DNA from: CBFDBF01 sp050304615
Lineage (GTDB): Bacteria; Pseudomonadota; Gammaproteobacteria; Chromatiales; Chromatiaceae
Direction of reading: 5' to 3'
DNA: 64,000 nt
Assembly (NCBI GenBank): GCA_050304615.1
Contig: JBNLDW010000012.1
Location: forward strand, 264,446-328,445
Shown: positions 15,770-24,559 of the stretch, in pieces
Layout of the letters: each line of letters opens with the position of its first letter
Numbering within the stretch: the stretch's first letter is position 1
Made by a program: the position numbers and the translations under genes
Notes under the pieces: generated by a model
Databases searched by the model: none
What the model was told of the DNA's origin: nothing
What the model saw: only the letters and a program-made list of their open reading frames with translations

Positions 15770-17023
15770 ATGAAGCCAGTAGTTTTGTCACCGTCAGACC
15801 AACCCTGGCCCAGAGCCATTATCCTGATGGATATGAATGCCTTTTTCTGCAGTGTAGAGCAGGCGGATAACCCAGAGCTACAGGGGCGGCCTGTAGGCAT
15901 CACCAACGGCTCTCAGGGGAGCTGTATCATCACCTGCTCTTATGAGGCGCGTGCCTTTGGCGTGCGTACCGGTATGCGCCTACGCGAGGCGGTGCAGCGC
16001 TGTCCCGATTTTATTCGCATCCCGTCTCACCCCCAGCGTTACGCTGAGGTCTCTTCTAATATCATGGATGCCCTCACTATGATCACCCCAGATGTGGAGG
16101 TGTTCTCGGTGGATGAGGCGTTTCTGGATGTCACCCACTGCCAGCGGCTAATGGGGCCACCGCAACAGATAGCCCAGGCAGTAAAGCAGACCGTGCTGGA
16201 GGCGTCTGGCGGTATTCTCTGTTCGGTTGGTCTGAGTGGCGATAAGACCACCGCTAAATATGCGGCCAAGCTGAATAAGCCGGATGGCCTGACCATAATT
16301 CCACCGTGGGAGGCGCGGGCCACCCTGGCCGCTGCCCCGGTTACTGAGCTATGCGGTATCGCTAAGGGTATAGGGGGCTTTCTGGCTGCGCGTGGCGTAC
16401 ACACCTGTGGCGATATGCAGAATCTACCGATAGGCGAGCTAGGCAAGCGCTTTGGCAATCTGGGGCGGCGTATCTGGCTGATGGCCCAGGGGTTGGACCC
16501 AGACCCGGTAAAGCTGTCCGTGCCTGCGCCCAAGAGCATAGGCCACGGTAAGGTGATGCCGCCGGATACCACAGACCCAGAGGTAGTCCACACCTATCTG
16601 CTGCATATGGCCGAGAAGGTGGCGGCCCGTCTGCGCCGACACCAGTTTAGAGCGGGGAGGTTTTTCATCGGGCTGCGCTCTTATGATGGCTGGCTTGGTG
16701 GCAAGTATCGCCCTGCCCTGCCCACAGACCACGGCCCCGATATCATGGCCCTGTGTCATAGGTTTATGGCGCAAGAGTGGCATGGCGAGGCGGTGTTTCA
16801 GGTGCAGGTCACCGCGCTGGACCCCCACTGCGGCGATACCCAGCTAGAGATGTTTGCCCCTGAGCGTAAACGGCTGGATGACCTCAACCAGGCCCGCGAT
16901 AAGATAAACCGGCGCTATGGTGAGTTTGCCCTGGCCCCGGCCCGTCTGCTGCTGCGCTCATCTATGCCCAATGTGATCGCCCCCGCCTGGAAGCCGTCTG
17001 GGCACAGGGAGACCATTCTCTGA
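15770..17023 (+). CDS. dinB: Y-family DNA polymerase (DinB/Pol IV-like)
   Basis: 417 residues from ATG 15770; an open frame extends up to 15668 but would start upstream of the promoter. The palm has MDMNAFF (Asp21) and SVDEAFLD (Asp/Glu ~113-114), the metal-binding carboxylates of translesion polymerases; a steric-gate aromatic lies in NAFF. GIAKGIGGFLAARGV is the HhH region, and TQLEMF (~359) is a beta-clamp-binding motif. It overlaps the SRAP-like gene by one base (TGATG). It is predicted to be LexA-controlled. UmuC is the alternative, but no UmuD is adjacent and the motif spacing is nearer DinB. Confidence 0.92.
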   Translation: MKPVVLSPSDQPWPRAIILMDMNAFFCSVEQADNPELQGRPVGITNGSQGSCIITCSYEARAFGVRTGMRLREAVQRCPDFIRIPSHPQRYAEVSSNIMDALTMITPDVEVFSVDEAFLDVTHCQRLMGPPQQIAQAVKQTVLEASGGILCSVGLSGDKTTAKYAAKLNKPDGLTIIPPWEARATLAAAPVTELCGIAKGIGGFLAARGVHTCGDMQNLPIGELGKRFGNLGRRIWLMAQGLDPDPVKLSVPAPKSIGHGKVMPPDTTDPEVVHTYLLHMAEKVAARLRRHQFRAGRFFIGLRSYDGWLGGKYRPALPTDHGPDIMALCHRFMAQEWHGEAVFQVQVTALDPHCGDTQLEMFAPERKRLDDLNQARDKINRRYGEFALAPARLLLRSSMPNVIAPAWKPSGHRETIL

Positions 17024-17433
17024 TGTGCGGCGGGGTCTATTACATAATCGATGGCGAAGAGGTTCGCACCTACTTCCCCAACCCCAAGGCCCGTCTGCCG
17101 GTAAAAAAACGGACCGGCGACATTGAGCTGCTGCCCTGGGGCCGCCGCAAAGAGCAGGCCGGACAGCTACCTCTGGGTGGCTGGGCACGGCTCGACTCTA
17201 TCTATTCCGGACGTTGGGACAGGTGGTTCCCCACCCCGGTCAAACTGATGGCATCACAGTTTATGGAGAAGGATATAGAGGGCCAGAGCAACTGGTTTGA
17301 TATCACCCCCGGCAAGTGGATCCAGGGCCTGATTGCACGCTACGACCATGAGCGCCGAGTCTATGTGGTGACCATTACGCCAGAAAGGGAGGATGCGGTA
17401 TATGAACGCTGGCCGCGTATATTGAGTGGGTGA
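17023..17433 (+). CDS. Small SRAP/YedK-like protein
   Basis: 136 residues. It starts MCGG, so that after Met removal Cys2 would be N-terminal, the residue that crosslinks abasic sites in SRAP (HMCES/YedK) proteins. ELLPWG, GGWARLDS and ITPGKWIQGLIARY correspond to the conserved Trp-Gly, Ala-Arg and Pro..C/GLI segments. At 136 residues it is much shorter than the usual ~220, with the C-terminal half compressed. Its coupling to a translesion polymerase in one SOS operon fits a role in protecting abasic sites in single-stranded DNA. Confidence 0.75.
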   Translation: MCGGVYYIIDGEEVRTYFPNPKARLPVKKRTGDIELLPWGRRKEQAGQLPLGGWARLDSIYSGRWDRWFPTPVKLMASQFMEKDIEGQSNWFDITPGKWIQGLIARYDHERRVYVVTITPEREDAVYERWPRILSG

Positions 17434-17483
17434 GCAGTAGAGAAAAGGGAATGCTGTTAAACAGACAGAGCCAGCGATGGCTC

Positions 17484-18191
17484 TTACATACTATATGCAG
17501 CCTTGCGCGCCATGTAGCTATCAACATACTCATCCATGGCATCTTGGTCGAATGGCCCCAAGCCACGAACTAACATGAATTTAGTGCCGCTACCGACCAC
17601 CTCACCAGAGCAGATGAAATCAAAGTCCATGCGGACGTTACCCTTTTTGCCATTCACCTCAAGATGTGAGTTGCGCAACTCAAGCTCAGGGTCGTAGATA
17701 TCCAGATGCCTTAGGTTAAATTCCATACTCTGGTAGACCACCAGCGGACGCGCCAGGTTAAGCATTACATCCTTTTCGGCCAACAGTGGCACCAGGATAT
17801 GGGGGAAGCCCTTGCCAGAAAACTCCACGTATAGATGGGCCAGATCGCAGATCATGTCCTGGTTATTGGCAATGTCGCCAGAACGTTCAATGGTCAGATA
17901 GGTCTTGTCATCTTCATCTTTGACGTAGAGGGTATCTGATCCGCAGTCGTGAAAGTGCAACTCGGTGCTATCGCTCACCATACCGGTGAAGGTGAAGCGC
18001 ATATTCTGGCTAAGACCAAGTTTGGAGATGGCTACTGCAAATAGCAGATCGCCCGGGACACAGAACATCTTGTTGTCCGGGTTATGTATGGGGTTAAAGT
18101 CCTGCGCAACCTCCTTGGCGAAGTCGCTGGCCTGCTGACGGGTGAAGCTTATCTTGCCGTCCTTCTCCAAGTAGTAGCGTGGTAACTCCAT
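17484..18191 (-). CDS. DUF3581 family protein
   Basis: 235 residues from ATG 18191, where the family's usual start (MELPRYYLEKDGKISF) lies; the frame is open further upstream but without similarity. Hallmarks are FTRQQASDFAK, DFNPIHN and FCVPGDLLF, which recall a hotdog/MaoC-like dehydratase fold (the NPIH motif resembles the hydratase 2 motif). The family is conserved in gammaproteobacteria and its function is unknown. It stands alone, convergent with the SRAP-like gene. Confidence 0.85.
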   Translation of the reverse strand: MELPRYYLEKDGKISFTRQQASDFAKEVAQDFNPIHNPDNKMFCVPGDLLFAVAISKLGLSQNMRFTFTGMVSDSTELHFHDCGSDTLYVKDEDDKTYLTIERSGDIANNQDMICDLAHLYVEFSGKGFPHILVPLLAEKDVMLNLARPLVVYQSMEFNLRHLDIYDPELELRNSHLEVNGKKGNVRMDFDFICSGEVVGSGTKFMLVRGLGPFDQDAMDEYVDSYMARKAAYSM

Positions 18192-18357
18192 GGGTCTGCC
18201 TGCGTCTCCTCTTTTTTGGTCAGTTTGGGTAAAAGCGGTTATTTTATCAGGTAATTGCAAGTTGTGCTCTATCTGAAATGGCGTATGGGGTAGGTGACTG
18301 CATAGTGTTTTATGGTGCTGGTTGGTCATTTTTGTGGCGCCATCTCCTAGCATCGGC

Positions 18358-18584
18358 AATGCTTTCGCTTCAGACTCCCCCTCCTAGCCTCGGCAACTGC
18401 TCCTGCGTTGCTCTACCGCCTACATCCCTGTAGGCGTCCCCCACTAGTGGGGGAGGTAAACAACCCTGATATCCCTCCCCATTGTGGAAGTCCTACCATC
18501 CCCTCCCCATTGTTGGAGGTAAACAAACCTACCGTCCCCTCCCCACCAGTGTGGAGGGTTAGGGTGGGGAGTATAAGGGGAGAG
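18358..18584. repeat. Palindromic repeat array, copy R3
   Basis: Most of the 474-bp gap before the B12 transporter is this repeat. The left half reads CGGCAATGCTTTCGCTTCAG, the CCGCCTACATCCCTGTAGGCG hairpin and CCCCCACTAGTGGGGGAGG; then come two degenerate CCATTGT units and the closing AGGGTTAGGGTGGGGAG. The left modules are the reverse complement of the right-end modules of R1 and R5, so whole copies are large inverted repeats. The rest of the gap, 18585-18665, shows no riboswitch. Confidence 0.9.
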
Positions 18585-18665
18585 ACAGTCGCGGGTTAGT
18601 GACTTAATTCCATAACTTGCCGGTTCGTGCTGAAATAGGACCTCATCGTTTTACCGGGATCGGGA

Positions 18666-19496
18666 ATGCGTCTGCCGCTGTTACCAATTTACCTCTGTCT
18701 ACTGCTGTTACCGGCAGGCATCTCCTGTGCCGAGCAAAAACCGGCCCGTATCGTATCGCTCAACCTCTGTACCGATCAGCTCTTGATGCTGCTGGTTCCA
18801 GAGGAGAGGATCGCCTCAGTCAGCAGCCTCTCGCGTAAACCAAACAGCTCATTTATGGCCACGACCGCCCAGCGGCTAAGCGTCAACCATGGGCGTGCAG
18901 AGGAGCTGCTACCGCTGCAACCAGACCTGGTGCTGGCCGGTACCCATGCGGCTCAACCTGCGGTGCGGCTACTGCGCCGCCTCGGTTACCAGGTTGAGGT
19001 GTTTCCCATGGCCAACAGTGTTGCCTCTATCCGCCAGAATATCCGGCGCCTGGCCGCGTTGGTTGGAGAGGAGCCGAGGGGTGAGCAGCTGATAACCGAT
19101 ATGGATCGGCGCATTACCCGGGTGACAGCCAGCCTCGATAGGCCGCAAGAGGGGGCGCTGTTCTATCAACCCAGGGGTTATACCAGCGGCAGCGATACCC
19201 TGCAGGATGAGGCACTACGCCTGGCTGGATGGCGTAACCTTGCCGCAGAATCCGGCATAGTTGGATTTGGTACCATCGGCCTGGAGCGGTTGCTACAGAC
19301 CCAGCCGCAAAGGATATTCACCTCGCGCTACGCCCCCGGAAGCGACTCTATCGCCCAGCGTCTGCTGCAACACCCTGCCCTGCGCCGGATTGCGGCAGAG
19401 GATAGGGTGACTGAGGTTGAGTATCGGCTCTGGATCTGTGGTGGACCGATGCTGGCGGAGGCGGTCGAGACCCTGGCCGCGGCACACCGCCCATGA
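18666..19496 (+). CDS. btuF: Periplasmic B12/iron-complex-binding protein (BtuF-like)
   Basis: 276 residues with an N-terminal signal peptide (~1-22, cleavage near SCA). The Fe/B12-type substrate-binding fold is shown by RIVSLNLCTDQLL, LLPLQPDLVLAG and GTIGLERLLQTQPQRIF. It delivers ligand to the permease encoded next. B12 as ligand is inferred from the cobalamin riboswitch and receptor gene just downstream; a siderophore complex remains possible. It overlaps the permease gene by 4 bp (ATGA). The upstream region has repeats but no riboswitch. Confidence 0.85.
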   Translation: MRLPLLPIYLCLLLLPAGISCAEQKPARIVSLNLCTDQLLMLLVPEERIASVSSLSRKPNSSFMATTAQRLSVNHGRAEELLPLQPDLVLAGTHAAQPAVRLLRRLGYQVEVFPMANSVASIRQNIRRLAALVGEEPRGEQLITDMDRRITRVTASLDRPQEGALFYQPRGYTSGSDTLQDEALRLAGWRNLAAESGIVGFGTIGLERLLQTQPQRIFTSRYAPGSDSIAQRLLQHPALRRIAAEDRVTEVEYRLWICGGPMLAEAVETLAAAHRP

Positions 19497-20506
19497 CTAC
19501 GCTAGCCTACAGGGGTCTGCCGCAGCGCTGGCTGCTAATCATGCTCACCGCCCTGGTGCTGATTCTGTTTATGCTCTCACTTACCATCGGCGCCACCCCC
19601 CTGCCGCTGCTGCTTGCGGCCGGTGACGGCAGCACCGACGGCAGCTCTCTACTGGCGTTGATCTTTACCGAAATCCGCCTGCCGCGGACGCTGATCGCCG
19701 CGATCAGCGGCGCTACGCTGGGACTATGCGGGGCGGTGATGCAGGGACTCCTGCGCAACCCCCTGGCTAGCCCTGGACTGATAGGCAGCGCCAGCGGGGC
19801 CGCCCTTGGGGCCGTGGTGATGCTCTATTTTGGGATGGCCGGTGCCCTGCCGATAATGCTCCCGCTGGGCGGCATGGTGGGCGCCCTGGTTGCCACCCTG
19901 CTGGTCTACCTGCTGGCCGGTCGTGGTGCCAGCATCACTACCCTGATCCTGGCTGGGGTGGCTATAAACGCACTCGCCTTTGCGCTCATATCGCTGCTGC
20001 TCAATCTGGCCCCCAGCCCATATGCGGTGCAGGAGATCGTCTACTGGATGCTCGGCTCTCTGAGTAACCGCAGCATGGATGAGTTCTGGCTGCTCCTGCC
20101 CGCCTCTCTGCTGGGCTGGCTGCTACTCTGGGGCAGCGGGCGCTCGTTGGATGCCCTGACCCTGGGTGAGGCTACCGCCAGTTCGATGGGGGTGAACCTC
20201 AACCGCCTCCGCTGGAGGCTGCTGCTGGCCGTCTCTCTGGCCGTTGGCGCCGCGATATCTATCACCGGGACCATCGGTTTTATCGGCCTAGTGGTACCCC
20301 ATATGCTGCGACCTCTGGTCGCCTACCAGCCGGGCCGCCTGCTCACGGTCAGTGCCCTGGGTGGCGCCGCCATGCTGCTGGCCGCCGATATTGCAGTACG
20401 GCTCTTTCCGGCTGGGATCGATATCAAGGTAGGGGTTTTGACTGCCCTAGTGGGCGCGCCATTTTTTCTCTATCTCATTGTGAAGACACGGCGGACGCAG
20501 TTATGA
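19493..20506 (+). CDS. btuC: FecCD-family ABC permease (BtuC-like)
   Basis: 337 residues, about ten transmembrane helices. FecCD family signatures are LPRTLIAAISGATLGLCGA, GLLRNPLASPGLIG and the cytoplasmic L-loop followed by GFIGLVVPHMLRPLV, the contact to the ATPase. It forms the inner-membrane channel for B12 or an iron complex. It overlaps its neighbours by 4 bp on both sides, so binding protein, permease and ATPase are translationally coupled. Confidence 0.92.
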   Translation: MTTLAYRGLPQRWLLIMLTALVLILFMLSLTIGATPLPLLLAAGDGSTDGSSLLALIFTEIRLPRTLIAAISGATLGLCGAVMQGLLRNPLASPGLIGSASGAALGAVVMLYFGMAGALPIMLPLGGMVGALVATLLVYLLAGRGASITTLILAGVAINALAFALISLLLNLAPSPYAVQEIVYWMLGSLSNRSMDEFWLLLPASLLGWLLLWGSGRSLDALTLGEATASSMGVNLNRLRWRLLLAVSLAVGAAISITGTIGFIGLVVPHMLRPLVAYQPGRLLTVSALGGAAMLLAADIAVRLFPAGIDIKVGVLTALVGAPFFLYLIVKTRRTQL

Positions 20507-21291
20507 CTCTGCTAAGCGCCAAAGATATCTCTCTGCAGATCGATGGCAAAGCCATCCTTCAGGATATCGACCTGGAGTTGCGGCCACGCGAGCTATTGGG
20601 GCTGATCGGCCCCAACGGTGCCGGCAAGAGCAGCCTGCTGCGTATTATCTGCGGACTGCAAGCGAGTAGCAGCGGCACTATCCAGCTGGAGGATACCCCC
20701 CTCGCCTCCATACCCCCGCGGCAGCGGGCGCAAAAGATGGCCTATCTGGCACAAGATGGGCCGGTCCACTGGCCATTGACGGTGGAGCGACTGGTAGAGC
20801 TGGGGCGCCACCCACACCTGGAGGGGTGGCAACATAGTGGGGAGCATGATCGCAGGATAGTCGACCGGATCATGCGGGAGGCCGATCTCCTGGAGCTGCG
20901 TGGACGTTCATTCGATACCCTCTCCGGCGGGGAGCGGATGCGGGTGCTGCTGGCCCGCGCACTGGCGGTTGAGCCGACGATTCTGCTGGCGGATGAGCCG
21001 ATAGCCGCGCTTGATCCGGCCCATCAACTGGATCTGATGGCGCTCTTGCGTAACCACTGTGAACAGGGAGGTGCGGCCATAATAGTGTTGCATGATCTCT
21101 CTCTGGCCGCACACTTCTGCCACCGGCTACAACTGCTTGACAATGGTAAGACCATCGCCAATGGTGCCCCCAATGTGGTGCTGTCGGCAGAAAACCTTGA
21201 GCAAGTCTATAAGATCCGCGCCCCGCAGGGGCATGGTTCTGCCGCCACTCTTATCCCGGCACCCTGGGAGAGGGCTTTCCCAGAAGGTTAG
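20503..21291 (+). CDS. btuD: ABC transporter ATP-binding protein (BtuD-like)
   Basis: 262 residues. Walker A GPNGAGKSS (~37-45), Q-loop in AYLAQDG, ABC signature LSGGERMR (~141-148), Walker B ILLADEP (~163-169) and switch His in IVLHDLSLA. It is the ATPase of the FecCD-type importer. Last gene of the coupled three-gene operon; a repeat array begins 7 bp after the stop. Confidence 0.92.
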   Translation: MTLLSAKDISLQIDGKAILQDIDLELRPRELLGLIGPNGAGKSSLLRIICGLQASSSGTIQLEDTPLASIPPRQRAQKMAYLAQDGPVHWPLTVERLVELGRHPHLEGWQHSGEHDRRIVDRIMREADLLELRGRSFDTLSGGERMRVLLARALAVEPTILLADEPIAALDPAHQLDLMALLRNHCEQGGAAIIVLHDLSLAAHFCHRLQLLDNGKTIANGAPNVVLSAENLEQVYKIRAPQGHGSAATLIPAPWERAFPEG

Positions 21292-21297
21292 ATACTC

Positions 21298-21689
21298 CAC
21301 TTTTTACTCCCCCTCCCCTCGGCAATGCTTTCGCTTCAGACTCCCCCTCCCCTCGGCAATGCTTTCGCTTCAGACCCCCCCTCCTAGCCTCCCCCACTAG
21401 TGGGGGAGGTAAACAACCCTGTTATCCCTCCCCACTGTGGGAGACCTACCATTCCCTCCCCACTAGTGGGGGAGGTAAACAACCCTGTTATCCCTCCCCA
21501 CTGTGGGAGACCTACCATCCCCTCCCCACTAGTGGGGGAGGTAAACAACCCTGTTATCCCTCCCCACTGTGGGAGACCTACCATCCCCTCCCCACTAGTG
21601 GGGAGGGTTAGGGTGGGGAGTATAAGAGAACGCCTACAGGGATGTAGGAGAAGAGCGTGAGCTTGGAACGGAAGGTTAGGGTGGGGAGA
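21298..21689. repeat. Palindromic repeat array, copy R4, with 66-bp tandem units
   Basis: Two direct copies of a ~33-bp block containing CGGCAATGCTTTCGCTTCAG come first. Then CCCACTAGTGGGG palindromes recur at exact 66-bp steps (CACTAG at 21395, 21461, 21527, 21593), each unit also holding a CCCCACTGTGGG half-palindrome. The array closes with AGGGTTAGGGTGGGGAG, CGCCTACAGGGATGTAGG and a second GTTAGGGTGGGGAG. Because 66 is a multiple of three, long spurious reading frames arise on both strands. Confidence 0.95.
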
Positions 21690-21734
21690 AAAATAACTTA
21701 TCCTTGACACGGTTCACAACAAAAAGTTACATTG

Positions 21735-21950
21735 CCCCCGCCTCGGGTGCTCCTAGGAGATCTCTCCAAAGAGTGAAACGAGAAGTCGGTGCGTTACGCC
21801 ATACCTGGCTAACAATTCCGACGCTGCCCCCGCAACGGTAGGCGGATTAAGGCAGGCCATACAGCCACTGCGCATTAGCGTGGGAAGGCGGCCTGTTGGG
21901 ATTGCAGTTTCTAATCCCGTCCGCAAGCCCGGAGACCGGCCCTAGGCACA
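21735..21950 (+). ncRNA. Cobalamin (AdoCbl) riboswitch
   Basis: Classic landmarks in order: GGTGCTCCT at ~21746, GAAACGAGAAGTCGGTG, the core CTGCCCCCGCAACGGTA at ~21824, GCCACTGCGCATTAGCGTGG joined to GAAGGC, and the B12 box AAGCCCGGAGACCGGCC at ~21925. It lies about 110 bp before the receptor start and should shut off receptor expression when B12 is plentiful, probably by hiding the ribosome binding site, since no terminator is seen. Confidence 0.96.
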
Positions 21951-22063
21951 TTACTCGAGCGTAGCGGCGGGCTTCGTCAGGGCAGGATATCCAACCTCCC
22001 CTCTCTCCCCTCTGTACGCATTCACTTTCACTTTGCGCGCGGGTGTGCGCTCAGGAGAAAAAT

Positions 22064-24091
22064 ATGTGTTCATGTCTTAAGCGCAGGGCCGTATGGCTGC
22101 TCTGCGTATCAATAACTATATCAATCCCCTCTCTGGCAATTGCCTATGATCCGCTGGAGATCATCATTACATCTTCACGTATTGGCGAAGAGATAGAAAA
22201 CTCTCCAGCCAACGTAACTGTCATTACGGCAGATGAGATCAACAACAGCCCAGCTACTACTCTGCCTGAACTGCTTGCCATGGAGGCTGGAATATTCAGC
22301 AATAGCTACTATGGTAATGGCGCTGCACGCAGCCAGATAGATATACGTGGTTTTGGTATGACCGGTGGCCAAAACACCCTTATCCTGCTGAATGGACGCA
22401 GGCTCAATGATATCGATCTGGCGGCAGTCGATTTTGCCGCCATACCTATCGCCAATATCGAACGGATTGAGGTGGTGCGTAGCGGCGGATCGGTACTCTA
22501 TGGTGACGGTGCATCTGGTGGCACGGTAAATATAATCACTAAATCACATGGTGCGGCTGGCAACAGCGGTTCTTTCCAGGTTGGTGTTGGCTCTTTCGAT
22601 TCCAGTGAGGCCGCCCTCTCGCTGACCCATAGCGGGGAGCATCTATCCCTTAATGTGGTGGCCAACCAGATCAAGTCTGATGGCTACCGCGACAACAACG
22701 AACTACGGCAACGCAATCTACAGGCCGATCTACGTTTTGCCCATGATGCTGGCGAACTGTTTCTACAATTTGGTGGAGATGAACAGAAGTTACGGCTACC
22801 GGGCCCGCGTACCGTTGACCCAACTATCTCGCTGGATGAGCTAGACGATGACCGCACCGGAACCAATACACCAAATGATTATGCCGATAAGCGCGGCCAC
22901 TTTATCACTACAGGCTTTAGCCACAATCTTAGCGACAGTCTAGAGCTGGTAGTAGACGCCGGTTACCGCAAGAAAAATCAGCAGGCATTCTTTGATTACG
23001 GCTTTGGCTTCTCTGACTATCTGGATACAGATCTGGCTACCTGGTCTTTTACCCCGCGTCTGCGTATCGCCTATGGTGCACAAGGCGATAACCTGTTGAC
23101 CCTGGGTCTTGATTATTACGACTCCCAGTACGACTCTGATCGCAAGCAGACAGAACATAGCGCGCCTATCCATCTGCTGGATATCTCACAGACCAGCATG
23201 GCACTCTATGCCCACACATCTAACGCTATCTCTGACGACACTACTCTGACCGCCGGTGCACGGCGCCAGTGGATCGATCTCAGGGCCAGGGATATATACG
23301 ATGCCACAGCTCCAGGTGCCTTTGGTTCACAGGCCCCTGACTATGACAATAGTGAGCATGAGAATATGTTTGAGCTTGGGTTGAGGCACTACCTGAACCC
23401 CAACCTATCACTGTTTGGTAAGTACGAGCGCAGCGTCCGTTTTGGTACGGTGGATGAACTCTACGAGAGCAACAGCTTCTCCCATCTTGAGCCGCAGACC
23501 GCGAACCATATCGATCTTGGGGCTGAGTATCGCAGTAATGACCTGCTGCTGAAGGGTACCCTCTACGCCATGCGACTAAAGGATGAGATCCACTACCTTC
23601 CTACGGGGCCATTTTCGGGTGCAAATATAAACCTCGACCCGACCAAACGCTACGGCGCGGAGTTGACCTCCAGTTTTCATCTGTCGGACGATGTCACGCT
23701 AAAGGCAAACTATGCCCACACCGTTGCTAAATTCCGTAGCGGTGTTAACCAGGGCAATGATGTGCCGATGGTGCCAAGCAACACCGCCAGCCTTGGGTTG
23801 GAGGCTGAGATCATGCCTAATCTACTGTTTGCAACTACTGCCAACTATGTAGGATCAAAGCGGTTTGATAACGATCAGGAGAACACGCTGCATAAGATCC
23901 CGTCCTATTGGCTGGTAGATATCATGCTGAAGGGCAGCTTTAAGGATTGGAGCCTGATCACCAAGGTCAACAATCTGTTTGACCAGGAGGCCTATGACTA
24001 CGGCATCAAAAGCAACGCTACTGTAGGAAGATACAACGCCTACCCCCTGCCGGAGCGCAACTATAGCGTGAACTTGATGTATGAGTGGTAG
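22064..24091 (+). CDS. btuB: TonB-dependent vitamin B12 receptor (BtuB-like)
   Basis: 675 residues from ATG 22064, which follows AGGAG by 8 bp; an upstream GTG at 22043 is less likely. A signal peptide ends near AIAYDP, followed by a TonB-box-like EIIITSS. The plug domain (~35-150) carries PATTLPELLAMEAG, DIRGFGM, LLNGRRLND and the VRSGGSVLYGDGASGG signature. A 22-strand barrel follows and ends in a short aromatic strand (NLMYEW). Position directly behind a cobalamin riboswitch makes B12 the likely ligand. It works with the BtuFCD-like importer upstream. Repeat array R5 begins ~20 bp downstream. Confidence 0.92.
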   Translation: MCSCLKRRAVWLLCVSITISIPSLAIAYDPLEIIITSSRIGEEIENSPANVTVITADEINNSPATTLPELLAMEAGIFSNSYYGNGAARSQIDIRGFGMTGGQNTLILLNGRRLNDIDLAAVDFAAIPIANIERIEVVRSGGSVLYGDGASGGTVNIITKSHGAAGNSGSFQVGVGSFDSSEAALSLTHSGEHLSLNVVANQIKSDGYRDNNELRQRNLQADLRFAHDAGELFLQFGGDEQKLRLPGPRTVDPTISLDELDDDRTGTNTPNDYADKRGHFITTGFSHNLSDSLELVVDAGYRKKNQQAFFDYGFGFSDYLDTDLATWSFTPRLRIAYGAQGDNLLTLGLDYYDSQYDSDRKQTEHSAPIHLLDISQTSMALYAHTSNAISDDTTLTAGARRQWIDLRARDIYDATAPGAFGSQAPDYDNSEHENMFELGLRHYLNPNLSLFGKYERSVRFGTVDELYESNSFSHLEPQTANHIDLGAEYRSNDLLLKGTLYAMRLKDEIHYLPTGPFSGANINLDPTKRYGAELTSSFHLSDDVTLKANYAHTVAKFRSGVNQGNDVPMVPSNTASLGLEAEIMPNLLFATTANYVGSKRFDNDQENTLHKIPSYWLVDIMLKGSFKDWSLITKVNNLFDQEAYDYGIKSNATVGRYNAYPLPERNYSVNLMYEW

Positions 24092-24109
24092 ATTGGGGTT
24101 ATGTTTTAT

Positions 24110-24470
24110 ACTCCCCCTCCTAGCCTCCCCCACTAGTGGGGGAGGTAAACAAACCTCTCACCCCTCCCCATTGTGGAAGACCTACCATCCCCTCCCCATT
24201 GTGGGAGAACTACCCCATCCCCTCTCCATTGGGGGAGACCTACCATCCCCTCCCCATTGTGGGAGAACTACCCCATCCCCTCTCCATTGGGGGAGACCTA
24301 CCATCCCCTCCCCATTGTGGGAGAACTACCATCCCCTCCCCATTGTGGGAGACCTGCCATCCCCTCCCCACTAGTGGGGAGGGTTAGGGTGGGGAGTATA
24401 AGGGGACGCCTACAGGGATGTAGTCACTAGAGCAACGCAGGAGCAGGTGCCGAGGGTTAGGGTGGGGAGT
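24110..24470. repeat. Palindromic repeat array, copy R5
   Basis: Opens CTCCCCCTCCTAGCC and CCCCCACTAGTGGGGGAGG, then runs through some eight ~31-35-bp units of form CCCCTCCCCATTGTGGGAGA plus [AC]CTACCATC, and closes with GGGGAGGGTTAGGGTGGGGAG, the GACGCCTACAGGGATGTAG arm, AGAGCAACGCAGGAGCAGG and GTTAGGGTGGGGAG. It fills most of the gap between the receptor gene and lexA. Reading frames over it are repeat artefacts. Confidence 0.95.
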
Positions 24471-24500
24471 GAAAATGCCAGGTGATTAAGGGGTGCAATA

Positions 24501-24546
24501 GTTCCCTTTTTGTTCTATTATGGTGGTCAGAGAACCACAACAGAAC
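24501..24546 (+). promoter_or_regulatory. LexA autoregulatory region: two SOS boxes and -10
   Basis: GTTC-N7-GTTC at 24501-24515 is followed directly by the -10 TATTAT (24516-24521). A second box in the opposite orientation, GAAC-N7-GAAC, is at 24532-24546, 14 bp before the lexA start codon. Direct repeats of this form are the alphaproteobacterial LexA operator, not the CTGT-N8-ACAG palindrome usual in gammaproteobacteria. Confidence 0.75.
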
Positions 24547-24559
24547 ATGAGAGGCCGCC

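Noticed and set aside
21391..21605. Possible CRISPR array
   Set aside because: The 66-bp units are identical throughout, with no unique spacers, and no cas genes are near.
21384..21710. Long reading frames on both strands with 22-residue repeats
   Set aside because: They arise because the tandem DNA unit is 66 bp, a multiple of three. No ribosome site, domain or conservation is apparent, and the same DNA is palindromic repeat family R4.
24081..24430. Pro/His-rich frames after btuB
   Set aside because: Three overlapping frames all read the repeat array R5; amino-acid repeats simply mirror the DNA repeats.
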